Shown: positions 1 through 11,250 of the stretch, in pieces
Position numbering within the stretch: the first letter of the stretch is position 1
Layout: the number at the start of each line of letters is the position of its first letter
Source of the DNA: Guadua angustifolia
Taxonomy: Eukaryota > Streptophyta > Magnoliopsida > Poales > Poaceae
Reading direction: 5' to 3'
Length of the DNA: 64,000 nt
Assembly (NCBI GenBank): GCA_036346375.1
Contig: CM070514.1
Coordinates: forward strand, 13,730,463-13,794,462
Made by a program: the position numbers and the translations under genes
Notes under the pieces: model-generated
What the model was told of the DNA's origin: nothing
The model's database searches: none
What the model saw: only the letters and a program-made list of their open reading frames with translations

Positions 1-290
1 CTTCCGTCGGAGCGGCTTCAGCCATGGGGTTCCCGGTCCACTCGGGGCCACGCATGCCTATCCAGCGTTGCCGCAGATCGGCCGTCGCGCAATCGGCTTG
101 GGCCAAACGAAATCGAAGGGTCGCCTGCGCTTCACACAGCTAACACGGCGTCCTTCGCCTCAACCGTTACGTCGCATTTTAATGCGAGCGAGGTGGGACA
201 CGAACGCCGTCATCACGCGAGACATCACGGGTAATGCCGTGCGGGCGCGACGCCCGGGGCGATTCCACTTCGAGCGCTCCGCCCCGGCCC

Positions 291-298
291 TATAAGTA
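291..298 (+). promoter_or_regulatory. TATA box of the antisense gene of element A
   Basis: TATAAGTA lies about 110 bp before the first ATG of the two-exon coiled-coil ORF (410), at the end of a GC-rich stretch. A comparable TTATAAAT stands at a similar distance before the other antisense gene in element E (61121-61130). This suggests the antisense genes have their own promoter inside the retrotransposon. Bases 1-290 upstream show no other gene. Confidence 0.5.
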
Positions 299-409
299 TG
301 GTGCTGGGGGCGAAAAAGCGAGTATGCACAGTTCGCCTTCTCCACCTTCCCGTTCTGCTTTTGCCCTTCATTGAGAGAAGAGGAGAAAAATTAGAAAACA
401 GGAGCGCTG

Positions 410-1426
410 ATGGTGAGTGGCGACGATGATCGTAGGGCCGGCAAGCGGGAGGCAGTGGCGGATCCTCTAGGGTCAGGCCCCAAGAGATCCTGTGCTGCCG
501 ACCAGCCGTTGATGCGTGCGAGAAGGGGAGGGCTCGTATTGCCCTCGTCGATCTTCCGCATTCGGAATCCTCGTCCAGAGTGAGTCTTCTTTATTTGTTT
601 TGGCGATGACTTTGGTTTTCCTCTTATTGCGAATGTTGAATTGTTTGCTGCCTCGACTAGCGCTGCTGGCTCTGGTTCTAGCGAACCATCTACCATGCCC
701 GCGCCGGCCACCTCAGTGGGAGAGGTGGATGCCACCGCTCTTACGATGAGGGCGCAGGCAGCCAGCATGATGGCCGCGCTGACGCGGCTGGATGCTTCCT
801 TAGCGTCGCAGGCTGCAACGGTCGCCGCTCGGGGGGCGGAAGTGCTTGCTCAGCAAGCACGGACCCGGAACGCCGAGGAGGAACTAGCGCGAGCGCGCGA
901 GGAGGTAGCGGCGGAACGAGCTCGTGTCGCCGCCCTTGAGGAGGAGCTCGCCACGGCGCGCGAAGACGCGTCATCGCAGCGGGCCCGAGTTGATGCCGCC
1001 GTGGAGGACCTCAGCTCGATGTACGCGGAGCAGCTAGCCTCGCGGAAGGGGCTCCTCTCCCTGCTCCGCCTAGCCTTCGAGAACATGGGCAGGAGCCTGG
1101 AGCCTTTAGGGGTGAGGCTGCCGGAGCCTCTGGAGCCTACTCCGGCGGGGTACGCCTTCCGCCTTAACCAGGCGGCCGATGCCCTCTCCGACCGCCTTTA
1201 TGCCCTGCAGGCGTTACGCTTTCGCGGGGTCGGCCGCCCTCCGCGGCCGTGGCGAAATACGTCTTTCTTTCTTCTGCGCCCGTGTGGCGCGTCGCCGACA
1301 CGATTGCAGCCGTTGTCGGGATTGAGGGGCCGCGACCAGCGCGCGGCCAGTGCGGCCACGCGGCGGAAAGGTGGCGAAATTTGGTGGCGTCTTCGAGCGG
1401 CGGCGGCTCGGCAGCGACACTGCTGA
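410..1426 (+). CDS. Antisense coiled-coil protein of a Tat retrotransposon, two exons
   Basis: Exon 1 runs from the ATG at 410 to 579, followed by a donor GTGAGT at 580. A pyrimidine-rich tract ends in the acceptor CGACTAG at 660. Removing 580-660 (81 bp) joins the exons in frame, and the frame before the acceptor has no ATG of its own. Exon 2 encodes a Ser/Ala-rich lead, then a long Ala/Glu/Arg coiled coil (about 750-1060, heptad-like EELARAREEVAAERARVAAL), then a segment reading SLEPLGVRLPEPLEP. It resembles the C-terminal part of proteins annotated in grasses as 'putative gypsy type transposon'. Past about 1205 the frame probably shifts, because a better continuation seems to lie in other frames up to about 1550, so the true C-terminus is uncertain. 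The molecular function is unknown. It lies antisense to element A, downstream of pol. Confidence 0.55.
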
Positions 1427-1559
1427 GGGCGACGCCGATGATGGCCTAGAGGCGGCGGCGCCGTGCCCCCTTCCCCTTTTTTGTAATATCGCTGCGCATG
1501 CCGCAGCTTTTGGGGATTTTGCCCTATATTGCGCGTTTTCTCCTTGGTGACGAGCGCTT

Positions 1560-1997
1560 CGTCGGACGACCGTAGCCTTTAGGAATTCTCTAAGGTTGTA
1601 TGGACGTAGGGCCAGAGCGCTAACACTTCAAACGAAACGCAAAAATCGCGATGAAGCCGCCGGCCCAGAGGCGTGCTCCAAACCGATAAAGGACTGCCCC
1701 GTATGGTCATCTCTTTTCACCGCGAAGTGCTACTTTGAGACCGTAGCCGCTGGGGCGTAGGCCATAGCGCTCTTGGCAAAACGATTTACCATTAAGGTGG
1801 GTCGCGATGTTCGGTTGGTGCGCGATCTCAGACGGCCATGCAGATGGGCAATCCTCCGGCGACGCCGACGGCGCCTGTGGTGTGGTCGATGCGTTGCGCC
1901 AGACCTTGAGGGTTTTGCCAAAGTCGCGAGAATAAGGATGAAGTTTTAGGGATAAAATCGCCTTAACTTTTCGATATTCCATCGTTGGGTACAATGG
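1560..1997 (-). repeat. Post-pol spacer of element A with degenerate tandem units
   Basis: No gene is seen. The motif GACCGTAGCC followed by CT-rich or GGGGCGTAGG sequence recurs near 1568 and 1739. The same motif, with its neighbour GCTACTT(T)GA, occurs in inverted orientation in the tandem array of element E at 61460-62030. This supports 1560-1997 being the equivalent 3' spacer of a minus-strand Tat element. Confidence 0.5.
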
Positions 1998-4900
1998 TGT
2001 GAGCCGCCCAGACCGTCCTCTGGGTTATTTGAATGTCCGATCACCCTTATCGGTTTGGAGGTTAGCAACGGATCACCGATGGTGCTCACAAGTGCTAACA
2101 CCCAAGCCCAATTAGGACAACAACGATTCCATTCAATAACTCGACAACAATCCCTTATTCCCCGGTATGCAACCGAAACTCGCCAGATCGCCAGATACCG
2201 GTTTCCATTGCCATATCAAACCAATTCACATAAAGGGGCAACGAACCCAAAACTTTACTACCGAGACACGCATAGCGAAGCACAACAAACAACACCAACT
2301 CAAGCACAAAGACAAACCGGACAACCACACAACTAAATCAACACATCTAGCATACTAGAAGCATATAAAACATGACTAGACAAAGAAGATAAAAGTTCGA
2401 AATTTGACATGACGCCTCTAGAAGTACGGACATCCACTCAAGCAGAGCATAAGAAACAATTGTCTAAACAATTATATCACAACCACAACCACAAGCATAA
2501 GGATCAACATAGCTAGAAGCAACACTAAACATGAGTTAAGCACGAGAATACAACAAGGTTCAACAACGAAATAGACAAGTAATTAAACATAGCCATGACA
2601 TAGATTTGGGAGCTAACTATACAACAAAATGACATACAACCAACATATTAAACCAAAAGTAAGACATCTCCGAAGTGTCCCGCCTCGAACACTTCCGGCG
2701 TTTCTAACGTCGAGCCTAGCCTCTATTCGTGTCCCGCCCGACCACCGAGAAGCAAAACGGGCAGAACTCACACCGTGGGTCCTCACCGAAAACCACAAAG
2801 CGAAGCATGAGTACAGAAGGTACTCGCAAGACTTACCCGTGGTCCATATATGACCGACTCGAAAGGATATGCATTTGGATGTAGCAAGGAATAAGCTTAA
2901 GGTAAAAGTGCAGAAAAGCTTACTTTGTTGCATAATCAAATTCAACTACACAAATTTCAAATTTAAAGCATTTATGGACAGCACCTATTACTAGAGTGAG
3001 AGCTGAATTTAAACATTAAAGAGAGCAATTAAAATCATGAACAAGTATCAACATCAAGTAATCCAACTATTTTCAATTTAAGTTATTACTACGTTGAAAT
3101 GTCGGATGATACAAGTGTGCTCATATCCGAGAGCGCGGCAATTCAATCGCTTATTCACCTGCAGGGATCATCAATCGCACGACATGTGCCACAAGGAACC
3201 TCATGTCAACCCTCCTCCCATCCATATCTACTCGTTGAACCATCCTCATGCGGCCGAGCACCTAGCAACCTACCTCGAGCGGCTCAAGCCTCGCTTAGCC
3301 CTCAAGAGTAGACCTAGGCCTCGCCTCAACCACGCCCAATCGCATGAGGGCATGACCCATCGAGTAGTATGCCATGAAAGGGTGGCTTACCGTACCATTA
3401 TATCGGGCATGCGATCAACAAAGTGTACTCGATCAACATGGCAAACAACGGATCGGTCCTTAACCAACACAAAGAGACTACGACATTTGAGTCTTCATAC
3501 CCAAATGATCCAACCCTCTCGCCCGGTCTCAATTTTACATTTCAAACATAACCATTTCCATTTACAACCCAATAGTGTGAAATAATTAAACTCAAGTGAT
3601 GGAACCTTCCACCACTTGGCCCATACCCGACATCTAAGCAAACTAAGTATGGACACAATATAAATAACCACGTACTAGTTCCAAGGAAGGTATTCAACAA
3701 TTATCAATGGGTGAAAGTGCAGCAATTAGGTTCTAGTCCTATCCCACATTTCAATTCCTAATGCAAGACATAATCATCCAATAAGCAAATTATTCGCTAA
3801 AATACAATCGTATAAGGTTAAACATGTTTAGGTGCTTGCCTTGAACTTCTGCCGGGTTCTCAACGACAATCGTCTCACCGGTAACCCCTCGGTCACCGCC
3901 GCGTTAACCATCAAGGGTTCGTTTCTCTACGATCACAATGTATGGAAAAGAAAATGAGATGCATGCAATGCATATGAGATGAAAATACCAAATGCATCAC
4001 CCAAGCTAGCTCCAGAAGTGCAAACATTCAACTCAATTTAAAACTGAAAACACAATTGCTAAACTCCACTTCTATTTTATAGCAAAATCTGAAAATAACA
4101 AGCACATTCCTCTAAACGAGCATAACTTTTATTTGGCTAATCCAAAAATTAACTTCATGGACTCGAAAAGACCACAAGAGGGTGATCTAACTCTACCATG
4201 CATCAAAACAATCAGAAAACAAATTTTAAAGTTTACAATTAAACTATGAACATCAGCCCCAAGTCTGAATTTTCAGAAAAACTGAATTCAGGACAGCATT
4301 GATACAAATGGCCATAACTTTTTGATCACTAAACCAAATTGAGCAAACTCAGATCCTAGATGACCACAAGACATAAACCTACTACTTAGCTTTGGCCAAT
4401 CATCCAGATTCTGCTCAGAGAATTCCCAGTTTGGCCAGGAACAGAGGGCAGTTTTCAGTGTTCAGAATTTTCAAAGTTTCAGACAGCATGCACAAAATTC
4501 AACATATAAATTGCTATACTTAATGGAATTGAGTAAAGGATGACATTTTGACAATCTACACGAAATTTCCCACAACTTCATAGGCAAAATTAATTTCTAA
4601 TTCAGCCTCTAACAATTTTTAATTCGCACCACAAGTTTCAGCTACACAATATCCGCACTTTCAGAGCAGCATGCACTAAAATAGACATAACTTTCAGCTG
4701 GATTAACTAAATTAGGTGATTCTAGTTGGCAATGAAAGATAATTTGATTACTCACAACTTTCTCTACAGCCAACCTATCAGGAAATACTGGCAACTAGTT
4801 CGAATCAGCCAAGAACAGGATCTACAAAACCTGCTCGAAAATCTGAAACTTGCCTCAAACCCTAGAATGGTTGTTCCCCATCCAAAACCCAAATCCTTAC

Positions 4901-5562
4901 TCACCCAAGCCCACAAATCTACCATTGCAGCGCCCAAAACCAGAAAACACCAACCCTAACCCTAGGGAGAGCCTCACCTCAAGGAAGTGAAGAAGGAGAA
5001 GGAGGAGGGAGCTGCTGCTTGGGAGGAGATGTTGGAGCCTGTTGAGGAGGAGCTGGCTGCTGCTTGTGGGGGGAGGAGGAGGCGCCACCAGGAGAATAGC
5101 AAGGCTGTGGAGGACGCCTACGGGAGGTGCTGCAATGGGGAGCTTGCTGCTTGGGAAGAAAAGAATTGAGAAGGAGATGGCTGTTCGGTTTGGGGAAGGA
5201 AACCAGGGAAAAAAAATGATGCTGGCTCCTTTGGTTTAGGGTTGGCCCAAGGCTGATTTGGTTTGCTACCCCCAAATTCCTTTTTGTATTTTACTCACTT
5301 AACCCCACTAGGAGCAAATGGCTAAGTCCTAAAATTTCAGCACATGGATTCAATTTTGATGGTATGTTTTAAATTAGCATTTGACGAAAATTGTAGTTGC
5401 ACACTGATATTTCTAGCTCTCAAACTCTGCTGAGTTTGGAAATTCTTCTAAGTGGCAGTCTAGAATACTCACTAAGTTGGAAGTTGATCTCAATTGCGGC
5501 CAAAACTTGGTTGGCGCTAATGTTAGCCGCATGAAACGAATTAACAATTGGGGGCCATGACA
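1998..5562 (-). repeat. 3' LTR of chromovirus B
   Basis: On the plus strand it begins TGTGAGCCGCC and ends GGGGCCATGACA. On the minus strand this gives TGTCATGGCCCC...CTCACA with TG/CA ends. It matches 7333-10857 over its whole length by eye, with many short indels. A proline/serine-rich frame on the minus strand near 4979-5275 and small frames on the plus strand are not conserved as intact ORFs in both copies, so I treat the LTR as non-coding. Confidence 0.9.
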
Positions 5563-5577
5563 AATCCTCCCCCCATA
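5563..5577 (-). other. Polypurine tract of chromovirus B
   Basis: On the minus strand TATGGGGGGAGGATT directly precedes the LTR start TGTCATGG. This is the plus-strand priming site position, immediately 5' of the 3' LTR. Confidence 0.8.
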
Positions 5578-5693
5578 AGGGAATCTCGCCCCGAGATTTG
5601 AAAATAAGAGCATAGATGGATACAATCTATGTGGACAATGCAGCCACATACGAATGATATGGTTTTAATTGCGAAAAGATTGGATGGTAGCAC

Positions 5694-5987
5694 TTACATA
5701 GCATGGAGGAACTCGGGATACTCGACTTTTAAACGGTCTTCCCGCTCCCATGTGACTTCATCTTCAGTGTGATTGCTCCACTGAATTTTGTAGAATTTGA
5801 GAGTCCTCCTATGAGTCTTGCGTTCAGCTTCATCCAAAACTCGAATAGGATACTCTTGGTAGGACAGATCGGGCAGGACCTCGAGTTCATCTACTTCGAG
5901 ATGTTCAAAGGAAATACGGAGGCACTTCTTCAATTGCGATATGTGGAAGACATCGTGGACCATCGCTAGAGCGGGAGGAAGCTCCAA
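5694..5987 (-). pseudogene. Chromovirus B: integrase C-terminus with chromodomain
   Basis: The 97-residue frame starts in the integrase tail (VHDVFHISQLKKCL at about 10-23) and ends in a CHD-type chromodomain (about 50-95, motif IQWSNHTEDEVTWERED). In chromoviruses this domain is fused to integrase and can steer insertion toward marked chromatin. The chromodomain itself is uninterrupted here and stops where the pol frame should end. It is separated by a frame change from the integrase piece at 6039-6224. The protein cannot be made as an integrase, because the catalytic core is deleted. Confidence 0.85.
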
Positions 5988-6038
5988 TTGATATGATACT
6001 TGACCACGTCTTGCAAGGATCCGGAAAGGTCCTATGTA

Positions 6039-6224
6039 TCAAGGTGCAAACTTTCCCTTAACCCCAAAACGATGGGTGCCCCGGAGGGGAGATACCTTCA
6101 GGTAGACATAATCACCAATGCTGAAGGAGATAGGTCTTCTACGACGATCAGCATAGCTCTTTTGTCGGGATTGTGCTACTCTCAAAATTTCGTGTATGGT
6201 CTTCACCTTCTCTTCTGCCGTCAT
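6039..6224 (-). pseudogene. Chromovirus B: integrase fragment, GPY/F-like region
   Basis: This frame reads AQSRQKSYADRRRR followed by GDYVYLKVSPLRGTHRFG and KGKFAP, the typical C-terminal integrase stretch of chromoviruses before the chromodomain. It continues in a different frame into 5694-5987. Upstream it is separated from the fused fragment at 6267-6480 by a short out-of-frame stretch. Confidence 0.8.
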
Positions 6225-6266
6225 GACTAGTTCAGGTCCAAAGAATGGACGTTCCCCACTCTCGGA

Positions 6267-6480
6267 CTAATTCAGGGGTGCCCGACAGCTGCGACCATAG
6301 AGTGCTTCGAAAGGAGACATTTTGATGCTGCCCGGATGAATTGTGAGCAAGGAGTTGTGGGCTTCATCGAGAATCTTTCTTCTCAACTCTTGGTCTTTAG
6401 GGACGACTAGACGCTTGCCGAACCATAAAGTTCCACAATCATCAAGATGGAAACAAGTAGCTTGGCCGAAATTCAACTTG
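6267..6480 (-). pseudogene. Chromovirus B: fused integrase N-part and C-part around a deletion
   Basis: The first half reads like the segment between RNase H and the integrase zinc domain (LVVPKDQELRRKILDEAH, then HPGS). It then jumps straight to IKMSPFEALYGRSCRAPL, which in intact chromoviruses lies after the integrase catalytic core. The zinc-binding HHCC region and the D,D,E core are therefore missing, and the junction near 6330 is in frame. This is a clean internal deletion product rather than point decay. Confidence 0.75.
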
Positions 6481-6573
6481 TCACGTATTCGGGCAATACC
6501 CGTGCACCAGCAAGCTGATCAAAGAGGATGTCAATTCGAGGAAGAGGGTACTTGTTCTTTATGGTGACTACGT

Positions 6574-6966
6574 TCAAGGACGATAATCAACACATAGACG
6601 AAGAGAATCGTTCTTCTTGGTCACGAATAGAGCCGAGCAGCCCCAAGGTGAGGAGCTCAGACAAATGAATCCCTTGTCCATCAGTTCCTTCAGTTGATTC
6701 TTCAATTCGGCCAATTCATCGGGCGGCATTCGATACGGCCGCTTGGAAACTGGAGCAGCCACGGGCTGAAATTCAACTACGAACTCAATATCCCGATCGG
6801 GTGGCATCCCCGGCAATTCCACTGGGAACACATCCGGGTATTTAGAAACCACGGGAACGGACTCTAACCCCTCAATTTCAGCACCATTCAAGGAGCAAAG
6901 AGTGGCCTTGCCACCATCGAGAAGTAGAGTTAACCAAGGTTGGACGACAAGAGTTAAGTCCCACAT
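6574..6966 (-). pseudogene. Chromovirus B: protease-RT junction and start of RT
   Basis: The 130-residue frame contains VVSKYPDVFPVELPGMPPDR, PYRMPPDELAELKNQL and LRLCVDYRP, the classical start of a Ty3 reverse transcriptase. The palm with its catalytic aspartates is absent, since the frame ends after VDYRP and the next recognisable pol sequence is past RNase H. Gag and the protease active site are also absent upstream. Confidence 0.85.
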
Positions 6967-7313
6967 GGAAGGGATAGGTTCTTAGACTTGGCTTAAAATT
7001 CAAATTAAAACATGACCTAGACAATAGCACAAGACAAAGGAATCCTACAAGTCTAACATACATAAAAGCATAGATCATGATGCAAAAGGACACGGCAAGA
7101 TATATGCATGCATGGTATGACATGGATCTCTTATGCATGGTATGGAATGCACGGTTCTAACGTGATCGTTTCTCCCACACTCACCATGCAACCTGCACAA
7201 CCTTAATTATAGACATAGGGCGGGTAATATAGCGCTAATTGCTACCTAGAAGGTTTAGTAAATCCTAATTAAACACCTAAGTGGTTGTCAAGTTTACGGT
7301 TCGTCTTTATGCA
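6967..7313 (-). other. Leader of chromovirus B; no gene seen
   Basis: This stretch lies between the primer binding site and the first pol fragment, where gag would start. I see no gag-like sequence and no ORF of note, so gag appears deleted. Confidence 0.6.
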
Positions 7314-7329
7314 CCTTGCTCTGATACCA
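7314..7329 (-). other. Primer binding site of chromovirus B
   Basis: On the minus strand TGGTATCAGAGCAAGG begins three bases after the LTR end. TGGTATCAGAGC is the established match to the 3' end of plant initiator tRNA-Met. Confidence 0.9.
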
Positions 7330-7332
7330 CCT

Positions 7333-10300
7333 TGTGAGGAGCCGCCTGACCGTCCTCGGGTTATTTGAATGTCCGTCACCCTTATCGGATTTGGAGGTTA
7401 GCAACGGATCACCGATGGTGCTCACAGTGCTAACACCCAAGCCCAATCAGGACAACAACGATTCCATTCAATAACTCGACAACAATCCCAGATTCCCCGG
7501 TATGCAACCCAAACTCGCCCAGATCGCCCGCATACCGGTTTCCATTGCCATATCAAACCAATTCACATAAAGGGGCAACGAACCCAAAACTTTACTACCG
7601 AGACACGCAACGCGAAGCACAACAAACAACACCAACTCAAGCACAAAGACAAACCAGACAACCACACAACTAAAACAACACATCTAGCATACTAGAAGCA
7701 TATAAAACATGACTAGACAGCAAGATAAAAGTTCGAAATTTCGGCATGACGCCTCTAGAAGTACGGACATCCACTCAGCAGACAGAAGAAACAATTGTCT
7801 AAACAATTATATCACAACCACAACCACAAGCATAAGGATCAACATAGCTAGAAGCAACACTAAACATGAGTTAAGCACGAGAATACAACTAGGTTCAACG
7901 ACGGAAATAGACAAGTAATTAAACATAGCCATGACATAGATTTGGGAGCTAACTATACAACAAAATGACATACAACCAACATATTAAACCAAAAGTAAGA
8001 CATCTCCGGAAGTGTCCTGCCCCTGAACACTTCCGGGCGTTTGCAACGTCGAGCCTAGCCTCTATTCGTGTCCCGCCCGACCACCGAGAAGCAAACGAGA
8101 ACTCACACCGGTGGGGTCCTCACCTGAAAACCACAAAGCAGAAGCATGAGTACAGAAGGTACTCGCAAGACTTACCCGTGGTCCATATATGACCGACTCG
8201 AAAGGATATGCATTTGGATGTAGCAAGGAATAAGCTTAAGGTAAAAGTGCAGAAAAGCTTACTTTGTTGCATAATCAAATTCAACTACACAAATTTCAAA
8301 CTTAAAGCATTTATGGACAGCACCTATTACTAGAGTGAGAGCTGAATTTAAACATTAAAAAGAGCAATTAAAATCATGAACAAGTATCAACATCAAGTAA
8401 TCCAACTATTTTCAATTCAAGTTATTACTACGTTGAAATGTCGGATGATACAAGCGTGCTCATATCCGAGAGTGCGGCAATTCGAATCGCTTATTCACCC
8501 TGCAGGGGATCATCAATCGCACGACATGTGCCACAAGGAACCTCATGTCAACCCTCCTCCCATCCATATCTACTCGTTGAACCATCCTCATGCGGCCCGA
8601 GCACCTAGCAACCTACCTCGAGCGGCTCAAGCCTCGCTTAGCCCTCAAGAGTAGACCTAGGCCTCGCCCTCAACCACGTCCAATCGCATGAGGGCATGAC
8701 CCATCGAGTAGTATGCCATGAAAGGGTGGCTTACCGTACCATTATATCGGGCATGCGATCAACAAAGTGTGCTCGATCAACATGGCAAACAACGGATCGG
8801 TCCTTAACCAACACAAAGTAGACTACGACATTTGAGTCTCCATACCCAAATGATCCAACCTCTCGTCCGGTCTCAATTTTACATTTCAACCATAACCATT
8901 TCCATTTACAACCCAATAGTGTGAAATAATTAAACTCAAGTGATGGAACCTTCCACCACTTGGCCCATACCCGACATCTAAGCAAACTAAGCATGGACAC
9001 AATATAAATACCCACGTACTAGTTCCAAGGAAGGTATTCAACAATTATCAATAGGTGAAAGTGCAGCAATTAGGTTCTAGTCCTATCCCACATTTCAATT
9101 CCTAATGCAAGACGTAATCATCCAATAAGCAAATTATTCGCTAAAATACAATCGTATAAGGTTAAACATGCTTAGGTGCTTGCCTTGAACTTCTGCCGGG
9201 TTCTCAACGATAATCGTCTCACCGGTAACCCCCTCGGTCACCGCCGCGTTAACCACTGCGGGTTCGTTCTCTACACGATCACAATGTATGGAAAAGAAAA
9301 TGAGATGCATGCAATGCATATGAGATGAAAATACCAAATGCATCACCCAAGCTAGCTCCAAAAGTGCAAACATTCAACTCAATTTAAAACTGAAAACACA
9401 ATTGCTAAACTCCACTTCTATTCTATAGCAAAATCTGAAAATAACAAGCACATTCCTCTAAACAAGCATAACTTTTATTTGGCTAATCCAAAAATTGACT
9501 TCATGGACTTGAAAAGACCACAAGAGGGTGATCTAACTCTACCATGCATCAAAACAATCAGAAAACAAATTTTAAAGTTTGCAATTAAACTCTGAACATC
9601 AGCCCCAAGTCTGAATTTTCAGAAAAACTGAATTCAGGACAGCATTGTTACAAATGGCCATAACTTTTTGATCACTAAACCAAATTGAGCAAACTCAGAT
9701 CCTAGATAACCACAAGACATAAACCTACTACTTAGATTTGGCCAATTATCCAGATTCTGCTCAGAGAATTCCCAGTTTGGCCAGGAATAGATGGCAGTTT
9801 TCAGTGTTCAGAATTTTTAAAGTTTCAGACAGCACGCACAAAATTCAACATATAAATTGCTATAATTAATGGAATTGAGTAAAGGATGATATTTTTACAA
9901 TCTACACGAAATTTCTCACAACTTCACAGGCAAAATTAATTTCTAATTCAGCCTCTAACAATTTTTAATTCGCACCACAAGTTTCAGCTACACAATATCA
10001 GCACTTTCAGAGCAGCATGCACTAAAATAGACATAACATTCAGCTGGATTAACTAAATGAGGTGATTCCTGTTGGAAATGAAAGATAATTTGATTACCCA
10101 CAACTTTCTCTACAGACAACCTATCAGGAAATGCTCACAACTAGCTCGAATCAGCCAAGAACAGGATCTACAAAACCTGCTCGAAAATCTGAAACTTGCC
10201 TCAAACCCTAGAATGGTTGTTCCCCATCCAAAACCCAAATCCTTACTCACCCAAGCCCACAAATCTACCATTGCAGCCCCCAAAACCAGAAAACACCAAC

Positions 10301-10857
10301 CCTAACCCTAGGGAGAGCCTCCCCTCAAGGAAGTGAAGAAGTAGAAGGAGGAGGGAGCTGCTGCTTGGGAGGAGATGTTGGAGCCTGTTGAGGAGGAGCT
10401 GGCTGCTGCTTGTGGGGGGAGGAGGAGGCGCCACCAGGAGAACAGCAAGGCTGTGGAGGACGCCTAGGGGAGGTGCTGCAATGGGGAGCTTGCTACTTGG
10501 GAAGAAAAGAATTGAGAAGGAGAGGGCTGTTCGGTTTGGGGAAGGAAAGAGATGAGGTGCTGATTGATAGCTGGCTCCTTTGGTTTAGGGTTGGCCTAAG
10601 GTTGATTTGGTTTGCTGCCCCCAAATTCCTTTTTGTATTTTACTCACTTAACCCCACTAGGAGCAAATGGCGAAGTTCTAAAATTTCAGCGCATGGATTC
10701 AATTTTGATGGTATGTTTTAAATTAGCATTTGACTTAAAATTGTAGTTGCACATGGCGTCTATTTCTAGCTCTCAAACTCTAGCCGAGTTTGGAAATTCT
10801 TCTAAGTGGCGGCGTGGTCTAGGATACTCACTAAAGTTGAAGTTGATCTCAATTGCG
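7333..10857 (-). repeat. 5' LTR of chromovirus B, truncated at its outer end
   Basis: It matches 1998-5562 from TGTGAGGAGCCG up to CTCAATTGCG (10848-10857), where the partner LTR continues for about 64 more bases (5499-5562). At 10857 the sequence changes abruptly to the integrase of element A. Differences from the partner LTR are largely short indels. Confidence 0.88.
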
Positions 10858-11250
10858 ATGTCGCGGAAGAAGTTGGCCGCCTAGACAGAAGCAATAGTGG
10901 TGACCGGCTTGGCTTCTATCCACTTGGTGAACTTGTCCACTGCGATGAGCAGGTGCGTCAAGCCTCCGGGCGCCTTCTTAAAGGGATCGACCAGATCAAG
11001 TCCCCAAATGGCAAATGGCCACATAATGGGGATCGTCTGCAGGGCTTGCGCGGGGAGATGCGTCTGCCGAGTGAAGAATTGGCACCCTTCACAGGTGCGA
11101 ACAATCTGCTCGGCGTCGGCCATCGCAGTTGGCTAGTAAAAACCTTGGCGAAAGGCTTTGCCCATGAGGGATCGTGGAGCGGCATGGTGTCCGCAAATTC
11201 CGGTGTGGATGTCCAACAGCAGCTATTTCCCTTGGTTTACCAGGATGCAC
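10856..11250 (-). pseudogene. Element A: integrase, N-terminal part only
   Basis: The frame carries a complete HHCC zinc-binding module (HTGICGHH, then CEGCQ), then WGLDLVDPF with the first catalytic Asp, and ends at VAANFFRDI-like sequence where B begins. Two stop codons interrupt it: one just before LLLDIHTG and one at the place of the conserved Trp in FYWPTA. The rest of the catalytic core and the C-terminal domain are missing because of the junction at 10857. Confidence 0.85.

Larger units (their letters stand above)
1998..10857 (-). mobile_element. Element B: Tekay/Del-like chromovirus, internally deleted, nested in A
   Basis: Two direct repeats of about 3.5 kb (1998-5562 and 7333-10857) flank 1.77 kb of internal sequence on the minus strand. 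The primer binding site matches the initiator-tRNA-Met type, and a polypurine tract touches the 3' LTR. Internal fragments encode the protease/RT junction, RNase H/integrase and a chromodomain. Gag, protease, the RT core and the integrase core are missing. LTRs of this length plus a CHD-type chromodomain point to the Tekay/Del lineage (inference). The LTR on the right lacks its last ~64 bp, so no target duplication can be confirmed; the left flank is AATGG. Confidence 0.85.

Noticed and set aside
4951..4966. Telomere-like AACCCTAACCCTAGGG (also near 10300)
   Set aside because: Only two units in each LTR of chromovirus B; part of the LTR, not an interstitial telomere array.
4979..5275. Pro/Ser-rich 98-residue minus-strand ORF and opposite Glu-rich frames
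   Set aside because: It lies within the LTR of B, low complexity, and is not preserved as an intact frame in the partner LTR.
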